The notes: generated by a model not told the origin, from the sequence alone. Positions 50,761-62,830 are shown, counted from the stretch's first letter. The stretch is 64,000 nt of DNA from Prochilodus magdalenae (GCA_024036415.1 JAMWET010003934.1:1429501-1493500), one strand, 5' to 3'. A program made the numbers and translations.

Positions 50761-51339
50761 TCTTTTCTACTCACAAACTCTAACGTGGCATGGAGTAAAA
50801 TGTCAGTCTCTGCACGATGTATGCTATTTCTCCACTTGCTTCAAAGAGTTACAGCTCAGAAATAATATACACATTACATCCATTACAGCGTAAGTAAGCA
50901 GAAATGCGGCTTCGAAGCATTTACTAAAATCCAAGCTCTTTTCTTGTAGGGATTCAAATAATCAGAAGCTGATTTAAAGCTTTCTCTCATGCATGATACA
51001 TGCAATCACTCAGACTCTTCATCTGCTGAGTGAATCCATGCTGAATCCTGACCTCAGTGCTGAACTCCTGATTGCTGAGGCAGACTCTCCAGCAGCTATG
51101 CATGAGCTTCTGCTTGCGGATCTTCCTGATTGCTTACACACATTTCAGGATACAATGTCTCTGTTCTCAAATGCTCACACACACAACACTTCATAACACT
51201 ACGCAGATTTAGCAAGCTCTGGCTAGAAAACTGTCAATCCAAAAATATCTCTGCAACTGATCTCCAAATGTATGTATTTAATGCCTTTGTCTTTGAAAAA
51301 GATTTCTGGAGAGACTGTTATGACACACCTACCTCGTGT

Positions 51340-52465
51340 ATCCACTCACTGGCCACCTTAATAGAAACACCTGCCCTGTGCTTCCACTTACTGGCCACTT
51401 TATTAGAAACACCTGCCCAGTGCCTCCACTCACTGGCCACTTTAGTACAAACACCTGCCCTGTGCTTCCACTCACTGGCCACTTTATTAGAAACACCTGC
51501 CCAGTGCCTCCACTCACTGGCCACGTTAGTACAAACACCTGCCCTGTGCTTCCACTCACTGGCCACTTTAACAGAAACACTTACCTTGTACTTCCACTCA
51601 CTGGCTACTTTAATAGAAACACCTGGCCCTGTTTACTCAATGGGCCACCTTTAATCGAAGAAACACCGGCCCCCGTGCTCCCACTCACTGAGCACTTTAA
51701 TCCTCACCTACTCTTCTACTTCACTCTGGCCACTTTAATAGAAACACCGGCACCGTGCTTCCACTCAACTGGCCCCACTTTTTAATCAGAAACAACCTAC
51801 CCTTGTACTTCCACTCACTGGCTACTTTAATAGAAACACCTGCCCTGTGCTTCCACTCACTGGCCACTTTAATAGAAACACCGGCCCGTGCTTCCACTCA
51901 CTGACCACTTTAATAGAAACACCTACCTTATACTTCCACTCACTGGCCACTTAATGAGAACAACACGGCCCGTGCTTATCCACTCACATGGACCACTTTA
52001 ATAGAAACCTACTACCTTATATCCACTCACTTTCCACTTGACTCGAAACACTGCACCCACTTTGCTTCCACTCACTGTCTACTTTAATAGAAACACCTAC
52101 CTTATACTTCCACTCACTGGCCACTTTAATAGAAACACCGGCCCGTGCTTCCACTCACTGACCACTTTAATAGAAACACCTACCTTATACTTCCACTCAC
52201 TGGCCACTTTAATAGAAACACCGGCCCGTGCTTCCACTCACTGACCACTTTAATAGAAACACCTACCTTATACTTCCACTCACTGACCACTTTAATAGAA
52301 ACACCTACCTTATACTTCCACTCACTGGACACTTTAATAGAAACACCGGCCCGTGCTTCCACTCACTGACCACTTTAATAGAAACACCTACCTTATACTT
52401 CCACTCACGGCCACGGTTAATCTTCGAAACACCTACTTAACTTCCATCACTGACCATTGCTATGG
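51340..52465 (+). repeat. 42-base minisatellite, CACTGGCCACTTTAATAG unit
   Basis: About 27 copies of a 42-base unit with CACTCACTGGCCACTTTAAT, AGAAACACC and either TGCCCTGTGCTTC, TGCCCAGTGCCTC, TACCTTATACTTC or GGCCCGTGCTTC. GGCC occurs at 51351, 51393 and 51435, which gives the period. Variants alternate, producing an 84-base higher-order unit at the left and an 83-base one at 52136-52380. Copies between about 51640 and 52060 carry many small insertions and deletions. Because 42 is a multiple of three, open frames up to 174 codons arise but change frame with each indel. Confidence 0.95.
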
Positions 52466-53429
52466 AGCTGGATGCAGCTTGAACTACTTGTATAGCTAAC
52501 AAAATGGCCAACGCAGTTGGTAGTGGTGTCTGTCATTACTGCTAGCCTGATGTGTTGCTGAGCCACTTTATTTGAAATGCCTGCCTATGTAATCTGTGAA
52601 TGCAGCCCTTCACAATGGTATTTACAAATTTTTAATTAGCGTCAACCAAATTGTTTTTGTGTATTAGAACAAAAAGTTAAATAAAGTACCTAATATTTTA
52701 GTGGAGGACAGTTATCAGCATAGTGAAACTATGTGGCAGGTGATTATGGTAGAAGTCAATAAGTGTATTTAAAGGTAACCTCGATAAACATATATATATA
52801 CGACATATAAGATCCACTGAACAGTAGACTAAAACATTCTGCATGGTTTGTACAAAGCTACAGAGTCTGGAATCCCATTACACTGCACTGAGAGGCCTCC
52901 TACCTGGCCTGGTATTAAAACTCTAATATGTTCCTCTGCACTAATTTAATTTAGCCCCACTGTGGCCTCCTATTTCAGTCTATATGAGATGTAAAGCTGG
53001 CACGTAGAAGCCACAGTCCATCATAATTCATCCGCACTGGCTTTAAGGCAATAGGCTCCGCTACAGCTGAGCTGGCAACTGGTGTCACTTCCCAATGCAA
53101 ACAGCACCAGGGCTAAATGAATGGAAAATAACCCCCTTATCAGCTCTGCCATGACACAAATCTGCACAGCAGCAACATAACATGTGCGTCATTCATGCGC
53201 TTCACAGAACGGTACAGATCCAGGCTTTTTTCCCTTTTTAATTGCCGCCATTTCCTGACACCAGACTCTCTTCCACACAAGCCTATGCCACTGAATGCAT
53301 CTATATTTAGCCTATGCCTACGTGCCATTTTGAATAGTGTAGCAGCATGCAGCTGGACTGCATCATGTTAAAGGAATAGTTAGTTGCCCCTTTCACCAAG
53401 TGTAGTCAATAAGCCAAATTGGGTTTGGT

Positions 53430-53490
53430 GTGTGGACTTTTGCTTTGCACTGGAACTACACGGCTAATATGGCTAACAAGTAATGGAAAC
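53430..53490 (-). repeat. Dispersed repeat with TAGCTCCAGTG-like core, copy 5
   Basis: On the minus strand it reads CCATTACTTGTTAGCC, GTGTAGTTCCAGTGCAAAGC, the same order as the copy at 23251-23365. Confidence 0.45.
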
Positions 53491-53905
53491 AATCTTCACT
53501 TTTGTTGATTTTTTACTTTAATGCATCATTTGAACACAGCAATTTCATAATGAATGAACCAACAGAAATGACCCAAAATTGCTTGAAAAAAGTCTGGTTC
53601 TATTGACTTACATTAAAGTTAAATTAGGTTTTTGCCCTCTCCTGTAAATTGCCATTTTGGAGATACTTATTATACTTACTATATATCGTCGCTGTCCAAT
53701 GAAAAACATATGTCTCCATTTTTGTTCATTTTTACTTATGTGAATCATTTAATCACAAAAACTGCCAGTATATATTGTGTGAAAAATTCATGATGAATGA
53801 ACTAACAGAAATGGCCCAAAATTTCTTGGAAAGACATCTGGTTCCATTGACATTAGAATTGAAAGAGGTTTTTGTTCTCTCCTGTAAAGTTGCCATTTTG
53901 GAGAT
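53480..53905. repeat. Diverged tandem duplication of about 240 bases
   Basis: The block with AATGAATGAACCAACAGAAA, TCTGGTTCTATTGACTTACA, CTCTCCTGTAAATTGCC and TTTGGAGATACTT recurs about 240 bases later with AATGAACTAACAGAAATGGC, TCTGGTTCCATTGACA and CCATTTTGGAGATACTTG. The wording is familiar from an interspersed fish repeat. Open frames of 69 and 74 codons on its two strands are not supported. Confidence 0.7.
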
Positions 53906-54734
53906 ACTTGTTTTTCTTTGGACAGTAATGATATATATTATATTGCCAGTGATATTAGCATTGCTAAATATTTTCACTCAGTAGTTTCCTCGAATTGAAT
54001 CAGGTTGTTAAGTTACATCTAAATTACTTAAGACTTATTTAAGGCAAGGTTGGTACAGTGGCAGTTTAAGACCAGGAATACTGTTAAATGTTCAAAACCA
54101 CTTTGAACAGGTGATGCAGACATGACTGCTTAAATATTGTCAGTGGTTTGACAAAGAAAGAAGCACCATCCTGATGGTTACCAGCACATAATATACAAAA
54201 TAGTTATCTATGCCAGGGTCTGTCATAGTATGGGCATGTAGTGTTGGGTAATTTGTACAACTGTGAAAGCACCATTACCACTGAAATACATATAAACACT
54301 ATGGATGTCCATGTGGATGTCCATCTACATACGCTTTCAAGGATGTCAATTCTCATGTCAGTTCTGTCCATATTACAACAGAACGACTGTTTAATCAGAG
54401 AATGTAAGTGCTAGTCTGGGCAGCCTGCAACTTATAGAAAGGAGGGAAGCAAGCTTTCCTAAAGTGGAGCATTTTGTGTTGGTCCTACTATCGTGTTTTG
54501 CTGTAAATGAAAATGTTCTGTTTTTGTTGTCATTTTACATGCTGTTCAAACTTTCAAGGGGTTTATAGATGAAGCAGTTTGTCACATGTTTGACACCATA
54601 TAAGCAAATTTCTATTTGGGGTAAGTGGCGATGAACTGGACTTTTACAGATTTACTTCTTTACAAAGAGCACAGTCATATATATTTTCTCTATTATACAT
54701 TTTCTCTACACCATACAGGCTTTGGGCACTGGAA

Positions 54735-54900
54735 GGCTGCTAGAGAGTGCTGACTGGTGCTAACTGGTTAGCATTAGTACTGCTCGAAATTGACTGATTG
54801 GCATTACTGTGATTAACTGTTGATTGGTTGACATGACAACTACTGAGTATTGACTGATTGGCATGACCGCTACTGAGTGCTGATTGGGAAACATATTACC
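54735..54900 (+). repeat. Minisatellite, GAGTGCTGATTGGTTGGC unit
   Basis: Four or five copies of TACTGAGTGCTGATTGG, TTGACTGATTGGCATGAC and related phrases. It is the inverse orientation of 24300-24535. Confidence 0.65.
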
Positions 54901-55860
54901 TTAACTAACAAGGAAACATTAATGATAAGAGTGAGGGAGGAGTTCAGTAACATTTGTGTATGAATGATGGATCCCAAAACTCATTTAGTTTCTCATATAC
55001 ATTCAGAGTGGAAACACTTCTGTGGCATCCCCCCTTTTTTCTTTTGCATTCATTATGTCTGAGATGAGATGACGAAACAATGAGAGCTATTAAACATGAT
55101 AAATAAATAAAGAAATACATCAGGAAAGAAATAAAGTCTGACGGATGGAACACATTTTCTGCTGCCATGATTAAGTGTTGATCATTTCAGGACAGTCTCA
55201 ATAAATGTTCAAATTGTTACAAATCAGAAATGAGATGTTGAGAAATTTAAATGACGAAGATTTGTTTTATTGCCACATGCATTCTGATGAAGAGCAATTA
55301 GAGATTAGCATAACCGTGGGAAAGGATGTAGATGCGGAATTGAATATAACTGTTGTGTAAAATATGTAAATGGGTGTAGACTCATGCAGCTGTCTAAGGT
55401 AAACAGCTATTTACTAATTTAGGATAAAAAACATTCTCTCTATACAAATAGCTTGATTGCATAAAAAGCAGTCTATAAAAACTTGGTTTCAGAGATATGT
55501 TGTCTTCCTAAAGTCCAAATGATCTGTTTTTCTTGGATAGACATTCAGGAATCCTTCAAGAAACAATTAGGAAAGTCCTGGATGGATAGCAACTCTATAA
55601 CAATGAAAATGCAGGAGTCTCAAATGTACCCAATTCAACTTCTCAGTTAATTACCAGGCTTATTAAGTGTGTTGGATCAGGGAAATCATTAACATCCTAC
55701 CTCACATGGAGTATTAACACTCTGCCCATGTAGTAATAATATTTTTATCATCTGATTTATGAAAGTAAGTAAGGGTTAGCAAAACATTAAGGGGGCAAAA
55801 ACTACATTTTAAAAATTCCCCTCCACATTTTTGAGAATACTACAAGGATGAAAGACTCAC

Positions 55861-56023
55861 GAGGTATTTTGTTGAGCTCATTCATAAACTTGCTTTTGAG
55901 TTTGGAGAAGGCCTCGTCCTTCGGACCCCCACCTCCGGGTGCGGCAGGCTCTGTGCTGTTAGAGAGGGTCTCAGGCCCCATGCTGGGGGGCGGGTTTCCC
56001 ACCAAAGCTTCCCTCCGACTCAT
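55861..56023 (-). CDS. syt1: syt1 coding exon 1 (start codon, lumenal N-terminus)
   Basis: 163 coding bases: 54 codons plus one base, ending at donor CTC|GTGAGT. The ATG at 56023 has a good context (GCCATGA). The peptide begins MSRREALVGN and includes SNSTEPAAPG, whose N22-S-T sequon matches the lumenal N-glycosylation site of Syt1. EAFSKLKSKFMNELNKIP ends the exon and is strongly Syt1-like. Upstream, bases 56024-56045 are 5'UTR in the same exon, preceded by polypyrimidine tract CTGTCTGTCTCTCTCAG, so the exon is internal. A TTG in frame at 56044 is not needed as a start. Confidence 0.94.
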
Positions 56024-56709
56024 GGCTACGGCAGCCAGGCACAAGCTGAGAGAGACAGACAGAAGGGGAAATTACATTCAATTGAATTTACCGCAGATTC
56101 AATTTGTCTTTGGAAATTTGCGCATACAAATTAGCTTAGAGGACACACATATAAATACACACTACCTATGTATAAAATATGCTTTACAAATAGCAGTCAT
56201 ATCATTTGTTTATTATTATAATTGCCATGCCGTGTTCCTGCCTTTAATGTGTGTGCATGTGTATTCTATTAGTGACTGTATCAGAAATGCCATAACTATC
56301 TGAACAGGACACAAGCGACAGTTTATAGAGGACTCCTAACAGGCTGTTAGCGTCAGAAAGGCTGATGTGAGTACACGCAGTGACCTTTGCCTTCACTTCT
56401 TCTGTATGAAGTAGCAGATGAATGAAAGCAGCTGTGTAAACACCACGTCCCACACACACTCCTGTGCAAAATTAAAGTCTGTCATGTAACACTCGCACAA
56501 AGACTGCTCACTGAGGGTCAAACCTTTAAAGCATCTTGTCTGCTTTTCCCAGTGATGTTCTGTTTCCACTGTTATCATATAGTTAACTAAGACTGACTTA
56601 CTATTCCTCCTCTTATAATGCAGTAGAGGGTGCCTGTAAGTGACTCATCAATGAATGGAGGTGAACGGCTAAAAAAGGAAATGTTAAACGTGCTATTTAT
56701 ATAGGAACG

Positions 56710-56815
56710 CCCTTTAATTGCTGATTGGTTGGGTAATCTTAATGCTACTGATTACTGATTCGTTGGCTGGTGTTACTGCTGATTAGCTGGTTAGCTGATC
56801 AGGCCACTGAGGTCG
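56710..56815 (+). repeat. Short copy of the GCTGATTGGTTGG repeat
   Basis: Contains AATTGCTGATTGGTTGGG, TAATGCTACTGATTACTG and TTGGCTGGTGTTACTGCTGA, matching the repeats at 54735-54900 and, inverted, 24300-24535. Confidence 0.55.
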
Positions 56816-58117
56816 GGGGTAGAGTAGTAGTGCATTACTGATTAATGTATATGAGACACTCATAGTTCTACAAATGAGTTCAAACTAATTTAAAAATGAT
56901 GATATGTTGTTAAAAATTGATGAAATATGAGCAGTGATGAAACAGTTTAAACGGTTCTCTCTAAGTTAATTTCGGTATAAAATGATTAAGCATTTACAAA
57001 CTACAGTTGTTTGCTAAGGCCCCTAAGGGGCCACACTTATTTTGGACTCTCTTGGGAGCGCCCTCTAGTGTCTGAAGTTTGCTTCTCTCTCCTAGCTTTG
57101 GGCCACTTTAATGGAAATGGTTCCCTCCCACTCGCTAACCCTGCTAACTCGCTAATCATTTGTGCTCAAACTGTATCTGTAATTACTCCACTTTACCGCT
57201 ACACACTCAGCTGGAATAATCACACTCTGGCTACGTTCAGCAGCGACTCGGGATCATACAGTCATAAAGATTACCAAGGTACCGGAGCGGATTCTGAATG
57301 GTGTCTGTGGATCGGCTGGGTTGTGTTGTTGTTAGTCAATAATGTTTTTTTCAAAGCTGATTACAGTCTCTTTTTTCCCCATCTGTGATCGTCTGTGTTT
57401 TGTGCGCTGGGTAAGGTGTGTGTATGTGTATTTGTGTGTATGTGTGCGTACTGATCGTCTCTCAGCAGGAGGCTGGCTGTAGAGACAATAGATCTTGTTA
57501 CTGCCTCTGTTTTGGGGAGTTTGTCATCATCGTGCTCATGTCGCTATGGTGACAGCAGGGATAATGGCTCATAGTGCATATGGAGTGTGTGTGTGGGTGG
57601 GTGTGTGTTTGAGTTTAACGATGACGTATCATTTTACGATGACAGAAATGTTGCACTTTAAATGCAGTCGAGTTGATGCGGATGAGTAAGTGTGAATCTG
57701 ACCTTTATTTCAACTAAAGAGTTTATCAGCAATTTTCCTGTCTATGACGCTCCTACTGGAGCGATTTCACTGTGTATGGACATGAATCAAATATATGACA
57801 GCTCAATTAATGATCAAAGTAAGTAAACTGGAAGCAAAAGGACTAAAGGAAACAAACTCGTTTCAGCACATCACTACATCACGGGTATATACTTAGAACC
57901 CCCTTATTAACTCAGTCATCCTCCACCCCAAGACTGCCCAAAGTGTGACCCAGCAGTTACCAACACCTCTTCAAAGGGGAAATGCATTACTTACTATGAA
58001 TCATTTAGTTTAATACAATTTTAATTAAATTGTATATTTGAAGTTTTTTAGAAATAAAGTATAGTGTAATATTCTAAAATACATTTTTAAAAGCCTCCAG
58101 TGAGTAGAAGTACAGAA

Positions 58118-58155
58118 TAGGGGTTTCTAATAAAGTGGTCAGTGAGTGGAAGTAA
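58118..58155 (-). repeat. Solitary copy of the 42-base minisatellite unit
   Basis: The minus strand contains TACTTCCACTCACTGACC and ACTTTATTAGAAACC, the unit of the 51340-52465 array, as a single copy 6 kb away in opposite orientation. Confidence 0.7.
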
Positions 58156-58938
58156 AACTTTTAATGTAGCACTCAGTTGTGTAGGTTTAGAAGTGGGCAT
58201 ATAGTTGTGCGTAGAAGTGGGTAAGAATTACAGTCACACTGAGATATGCTGCAGGTCAACAGTTGGCTCTGTGTAGTTACTGCTGGGAGCAAACTTTGAC
58301 TAGCATGTGATTTTGGAGCCAAGTTGCTGAAACCTGAGTACATGGCATGTGTATGGTCAGCTCATTCACCAGGTCTTAAAGAAACATTTCGGCAACCCAA
58401 ATCAACTCTAATATGGTGATGATAGTACACTGCTTTACCCATGGCTTCTGCTTTCAAAAGACGCAAAGAATCAAAGGTCACCTCACTCAGAGATGCTGTC
58501 CATGCCAGTCAGCTATGGAGAAACCAAAACCTTAAGTCCAGAGAGAGAGAGGAAGTGAGAAAGAGAAAGAGAGAGAGAGAAAGAGGAAGAGAGAGCGAGT
58601 AACTATCCCACATGAAACCACTGTACTGCTCCAGCGCTTAGCAAACCACTCACTCTTGAACTAGACAGTTCCTAAATGACTAAACCACAACTGCATGGCA
58701 CTGCTTCAGATGCTGTATGCTTCTAAAGCTCTTGTTGCGTTACTGACATGGAAGAATTACGTTGGTCTTCTTAAACCTTAGCAACAAGCAATGTATCATG
58801 GCTGTCAAATGTTTTGTGTAATTAGTGTTGCCACCTGCCCACCTGGGATTTCACTGGATAGGTTTTAGTTGCCTGTCCTGATACATCTTTAACAGTTTAA
58901 CTGTTATGTATTCATGTAGATATTTAATTCATCTCAAT

Positions 58939-58941
<3 letters not shown>

Positions 58942-59024
<83 letters not shown>
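58942..59024 (+). repeat. (GA)n microsatellite, about 41 units
   Basis: An uninterrupted AG/GA run. Open frames of alternating Arg-Glu or Ser-Leu are artefacts. Confidence 0.98.
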
Positions 59025-59025
<1 letters not shown>

Positions 59026-59865
59026 GTGTATATATAGAGAGTTATGTATAGAAAGTAAGATGTTAGAGAGTGTGGCATGTATAGGCAGAGAGGAATGTGT
59101 AGAGGGATTGAGGGATGTGCATATAGAGAGAATGATATGCAGTAAGGGTGTGTAGAGAGAGTAAGGTATGTTTATATATATAGAGAGGGAATGTGTACAG
59201 AAAGAGGGATGGACAGAGAGAGAGAGAGGAATGTGTGTACTGAAAGGGATATGTAGAGAGAGGGATGTGAAGAGAGAGAAAGGGATGTGTGTATATAGAG
59301 AGGGATGTGAAGAGAAAAAGGGATATGTAGACAGAGAGGGATGTGTCGAGAGGGAAAGGCATGTGTAGAGAGAGAGAAGAATGCGTATATAGAGAGAGGG
59401 ATGTGTAGAAAGAATAAGGGATGTGTGTAGAGAGAGGGATGTGTGTAGAGGGAGGGGGATGTGTAGAAAGAGTGAGGGATGTGTGTAAAGAGAGAGGGAT
59501 ATGTATAGAGAGAGGGGTATGTATATAGAGAGAGTGATATGTATAGAGAGAGAGGGATGTGTGTAGAGAGAGAGGGATGTGTATATAGAGAGAGGGATGT
59601 GTACAGGGAAAGAGATATGGATAGAGAAAGAGGGATGTGTATAGAGAGAGGGATGTGTAGAGAGAGAGGAATATGTATATAGAGAAAGGGATATGTATAG
59701 AGAGAGGGATATGGATAGAGAGAGGGATATGGATAGAAAAAGAGGGATGTGTATACAGAGAGGGATGTGTGTAGAGAGAGGGATGTGTACAGGGAGAGGC
59801 ATATGTATAGAGGGAGGGATGTGTATAGAGAAAGAGGGATGTGTAGAGAGCGAGGAACGTGCAGA
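59025..59865 (+). repeat. GA-rich degenerate minisatellite, AGAGAGAGGGATGTGTATAG unit
   Basis: About 40 imperfect units such as GAGAGAGGGATGTGTATAGA and GAGAAAGGGATATGTAGAGA. It adjoins the pure (GA)n run and probably grew from it by point change and slippage. The 280-314-codon minus-strand frames (Ile-Pro-Leu-Ser-Leu repeats) result from the repeat. Confidence 0.93.
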
Positions 59866-60354
59866 CAAAGAAGGAGTTTGTGGCTGGAGGAGGTTTGAGC
59901 ATCATCAGGACTGACAGCAGCTCCTGGTGACACTTGAAAAGAGTCGTGCAGTTTCAGGAGCTGAGTGTCATTCTGGGCATGTGGGCGGCTGGCAGGCCCA
60001 ATGAACTCTGGGAAGACTGAGGAGCGTGTGTGTGTGTGTGTTTGTCTATTTGCTCCTGTGCTCTCTCTGAATGGCATCTAATGCACACCTGTAAAGTTTA
60101 GCTTGCTTTCTGCGAAGTGAGTCAGAGTTTTACATAAAAGAACTGCCACAAAAGGCCTGCAATTACTCACACCAGGTAGGAGCTACAAAAGAATGTCCAT
60201 TAGGCTAAATTTGCATTTACAGGGACAAAACAAAGTGTCTTCGATTAAATGCCAAGGCAGCTTTAGTGAGGCCCCAGGGGGCGATCATGGTCACAGTGTA
60301 ACAAACAGCTACAAACTAGCATTGCTGAAGTTCTCCTAGATTAATCAAACACCA

Positions 60355-62830
60355 GAAACTTCACTGTTACTTCTAAACACCAACATCTTTCAACAAACCT
60401 CATCATACTCAAAGAAACTTGTTCTCCAACAGACACCATCATTCTCCAACAAACACCATCATTCTCCAACATCACCATCATTCTCCAACAAACACCATCA
60501 TTCTCCAACATCATCATCATTATCCAACAAACACCATCATTCTCCAACAAACACCATCATTCTCCAACATCACCATCATTCTCCAACAAACACCATCATT
60601 CTCCAACAAACACCATCATTCTCCAACAAACACCATCATTCTCCAACATCACCATCATTCTCCAACAAACACCATCATTCTCCTACAAACACCATCATTC
60701 TCCAACAAACACCATCATTCTCCTACAAACACCATCATTCCCCTACAAACACCATCATTCTCCTACAAACACCATCATTCTCCTACAAACACCATCATTT
60801 TCCAACAAACACCATCATTCCCCTACAAACACCATCATTCTCCAACAAACACCATCATTCCCCTACAAACACCATCATTCTCCAACAAACACCATCATTC
60901 TCCTACAAACACCATCATTCTCCAACAAACACCATCATTCTCCTACAAACACCATCATTTTCCAACAAACACCATCATTCCCCTACAAACACCATCATTC
61001 TCCAACAAACACCATCATTCTCCAAAAAACACCATCATTCTCCTACAAACATCATTCTACAACAAACATTATCGTTATCCAACACCAACATCATTCTACA
61101 AAAAACACCATCAATCTCCAACAGACACCATCATTCTCCAAAACACCACATTCTCCAACAAACACCATCATTGTCTAACACCACCATCATTGTCCAACAC
61201 AATAATCATTCACCTACAAACACCATCATTCTCCAACAAACGCCACATTCTCCAACAAACACCATCATTCTCCAACAAACACCATCATTCTCCAACACCA
61301 CCATCATTCCCCAACAAACACCATCATTCTCCAACACCACCATCATTCTTCAACAAACACCACATTCCCCCACAAACACCATCATTCCTCAAAAAGCGCC
61401 ACACTCTTCAACATCATCATTTACCAACAAGCATCACATTCACTAACAAGCACCACATTCTTCAATACCATCATTCTCCAACAAACACCATCATTCTCAA
61501 ACACCATCATTCTCAAACAAACACCACATTCTCCACAAGCATAATCATTGTCCAAAACAATCATCATTCAACAACAAACACCATCATTCTCCAACAAGTA
61601 CCGCATTCTCCAATACCATCATTGTTCATCAACCAACATCATTATCCAACAAACACCATCATTCTCCAACATCACCATCATTCTCCAACAAACACCATCA
61701 TTCTCCAACATCACCATCATTGTCCAACAAACACCATCATTCTCCAACAAACACCATCATTCTCCAACATCACCATCATTCTCCAACAAACACCATAATT
61801 CTCCAAAAAACACCATCATTCTCCTACAAACACCATCATTCCCCTACAAACACCATCATTCTCCTACAAACACCATCATTCTCCAACAAACACCATCATT
61901 CTCCTACAAACACCATCATTCCCCTACAAACACCATCATTCTCCTACAAACACCATCATTCTCCTACAAACACCATCATTCTCATACAAACACCATCATT
62001 CCCCTACAAACACCATCATTCTCCAACAAACACCATCATTCTCCTACAAACACCATCATTCTCCAACAAACACCATCATTCTCCTACAAACACCATCATT
62101 TTCCAACAAACACCATCATTCCCCTACTAACACCATCATTCTCCAACAAACACCATCATTCTCCAACAAACACCATCATTCTCCTACAAACATCATTCTA
62201 CAACAAACATTATCGTTATCCAACACCAACATCATTCTACAAAAAACACCATCAATCTCCAACAGACACCATCATTCTCCAAAACACCACATTCTCCAAC
62301 AAACACCATCATTGTCTAACACCACCATCATTGTCCAACACAATAATCATTCACCTACAAACACCATCATTCTCCAACAAACGCCACATTCTCCAACAAA
62401 CACCATCATTCTCCAACAAACACCATCATTCTCCAACACCACCATCATTCCCCAACAAACACCATCATTCTCCAACACCACCATCATTCTTCAACAAACA
62501 CCACATTCCCCCACAAACACCATCATTCCTCAAAAAGCGCCACACTCTTCAACATCATCATTTACCAACAAGCATCACATTCACTAACAAGCACCACATT
62601 CTTCAATACCATCATTCTCCAACAAACACCATCATTCTCAAACACCATCATTCTCAAACAAACACCACATTCTCCACAAGCATAATCATTGTCCAAAACA
62701 ATCATCATTCAACAACAAACACCATCATTCTCCAACAAGTACCACATTCTCCAATACCATCAACCAACATCATTATCCAACAAACACTGTCATTCACCAA
62801 CAAACACCCAATTTCTCTACCAAATGCCAT
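60355..62830 (-). repeat. 2.5-kb minisatellite, CACCATCATTCTCCAACAAA unit
   Basis: About 120 copies of a 20-base unit, CACCATCATTCTCCAACAAA, with variants TCTCCTACAAA, CCCCTACAAA and TTCCAACAAA. A higher-order duplication is clear. The irregular block starting ATCATTCTACAACAAACATT at 61051 recurs at 62192, and AAAAAGCGCC at 61391 recurs at 62532, both an offset of 1141 bases, with only rare differences over about 600 bases. The second copy lacks about ten bases (CATTGTTCAT) near its right end. The 459- and 436-codon frames here are artefacts. Confidence 0.96.

Larger units (their letters stand above)
31361..55860 (-). other. syt1 intron 1 (between coding exons 1 and 2), 24.5 kb
   Basis: Starts with donor CTC|GTGAGT and ends with acceptor TTGCAG in gene orientation. 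It holds two foldback/MITE-like elements, two SINE copies, a Tc1 relic, minisatellites at 46.4, 48 and 51.3-52.5 kb, ATT repeats and short duplications, listed separately. Stretches with nothing I can name are 32990-37720, 41700-43000, 45510-46360, 48720-50560 and 54910-55850. Non-repetitive blocks near 39940-40300, 47560-47860 and 52980-53240 look less degenerate than their surroundings and could be regulatory. Confidence 0.85.

Noticed and set aside
51130..52440. Open frames up to 174 codons with a 14-residue repeat, possible repeat protein
   Set aside because: The 42-base unit is a multiple of three so frames stay open, but they shift with every indel and both strands are equally open; no start or splice support.
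55848..56303. 151-codon plus-strand frame across syt1 exon 1
   Set aside because: Shadow of the GC-rich exon on the opposite strand; it continues into intron with low-quality peptide.
57011..57388. 125-codon plus-strand frame starting MLRPLRGHTYFGL
   Set aside because: No motif recognised; single frame in non-coding sequence upstream of syt1. A 5' untranslated exon nearby is possible but I could not define one.
58924..60077. 280-314-codon minus-strand frames of Ile-Pro-Leu-Ser-Leu repeats
   Set aside because: Artefact of the GA-rich microsatellite and its degenerate edge; only low-complexity sequence.
60355..62830. Regularly repeated 20-base units, possible CRISPR array
   Set aside because: Units are contiguous without unique spacers, and the sequence is from a vertebrate genome.
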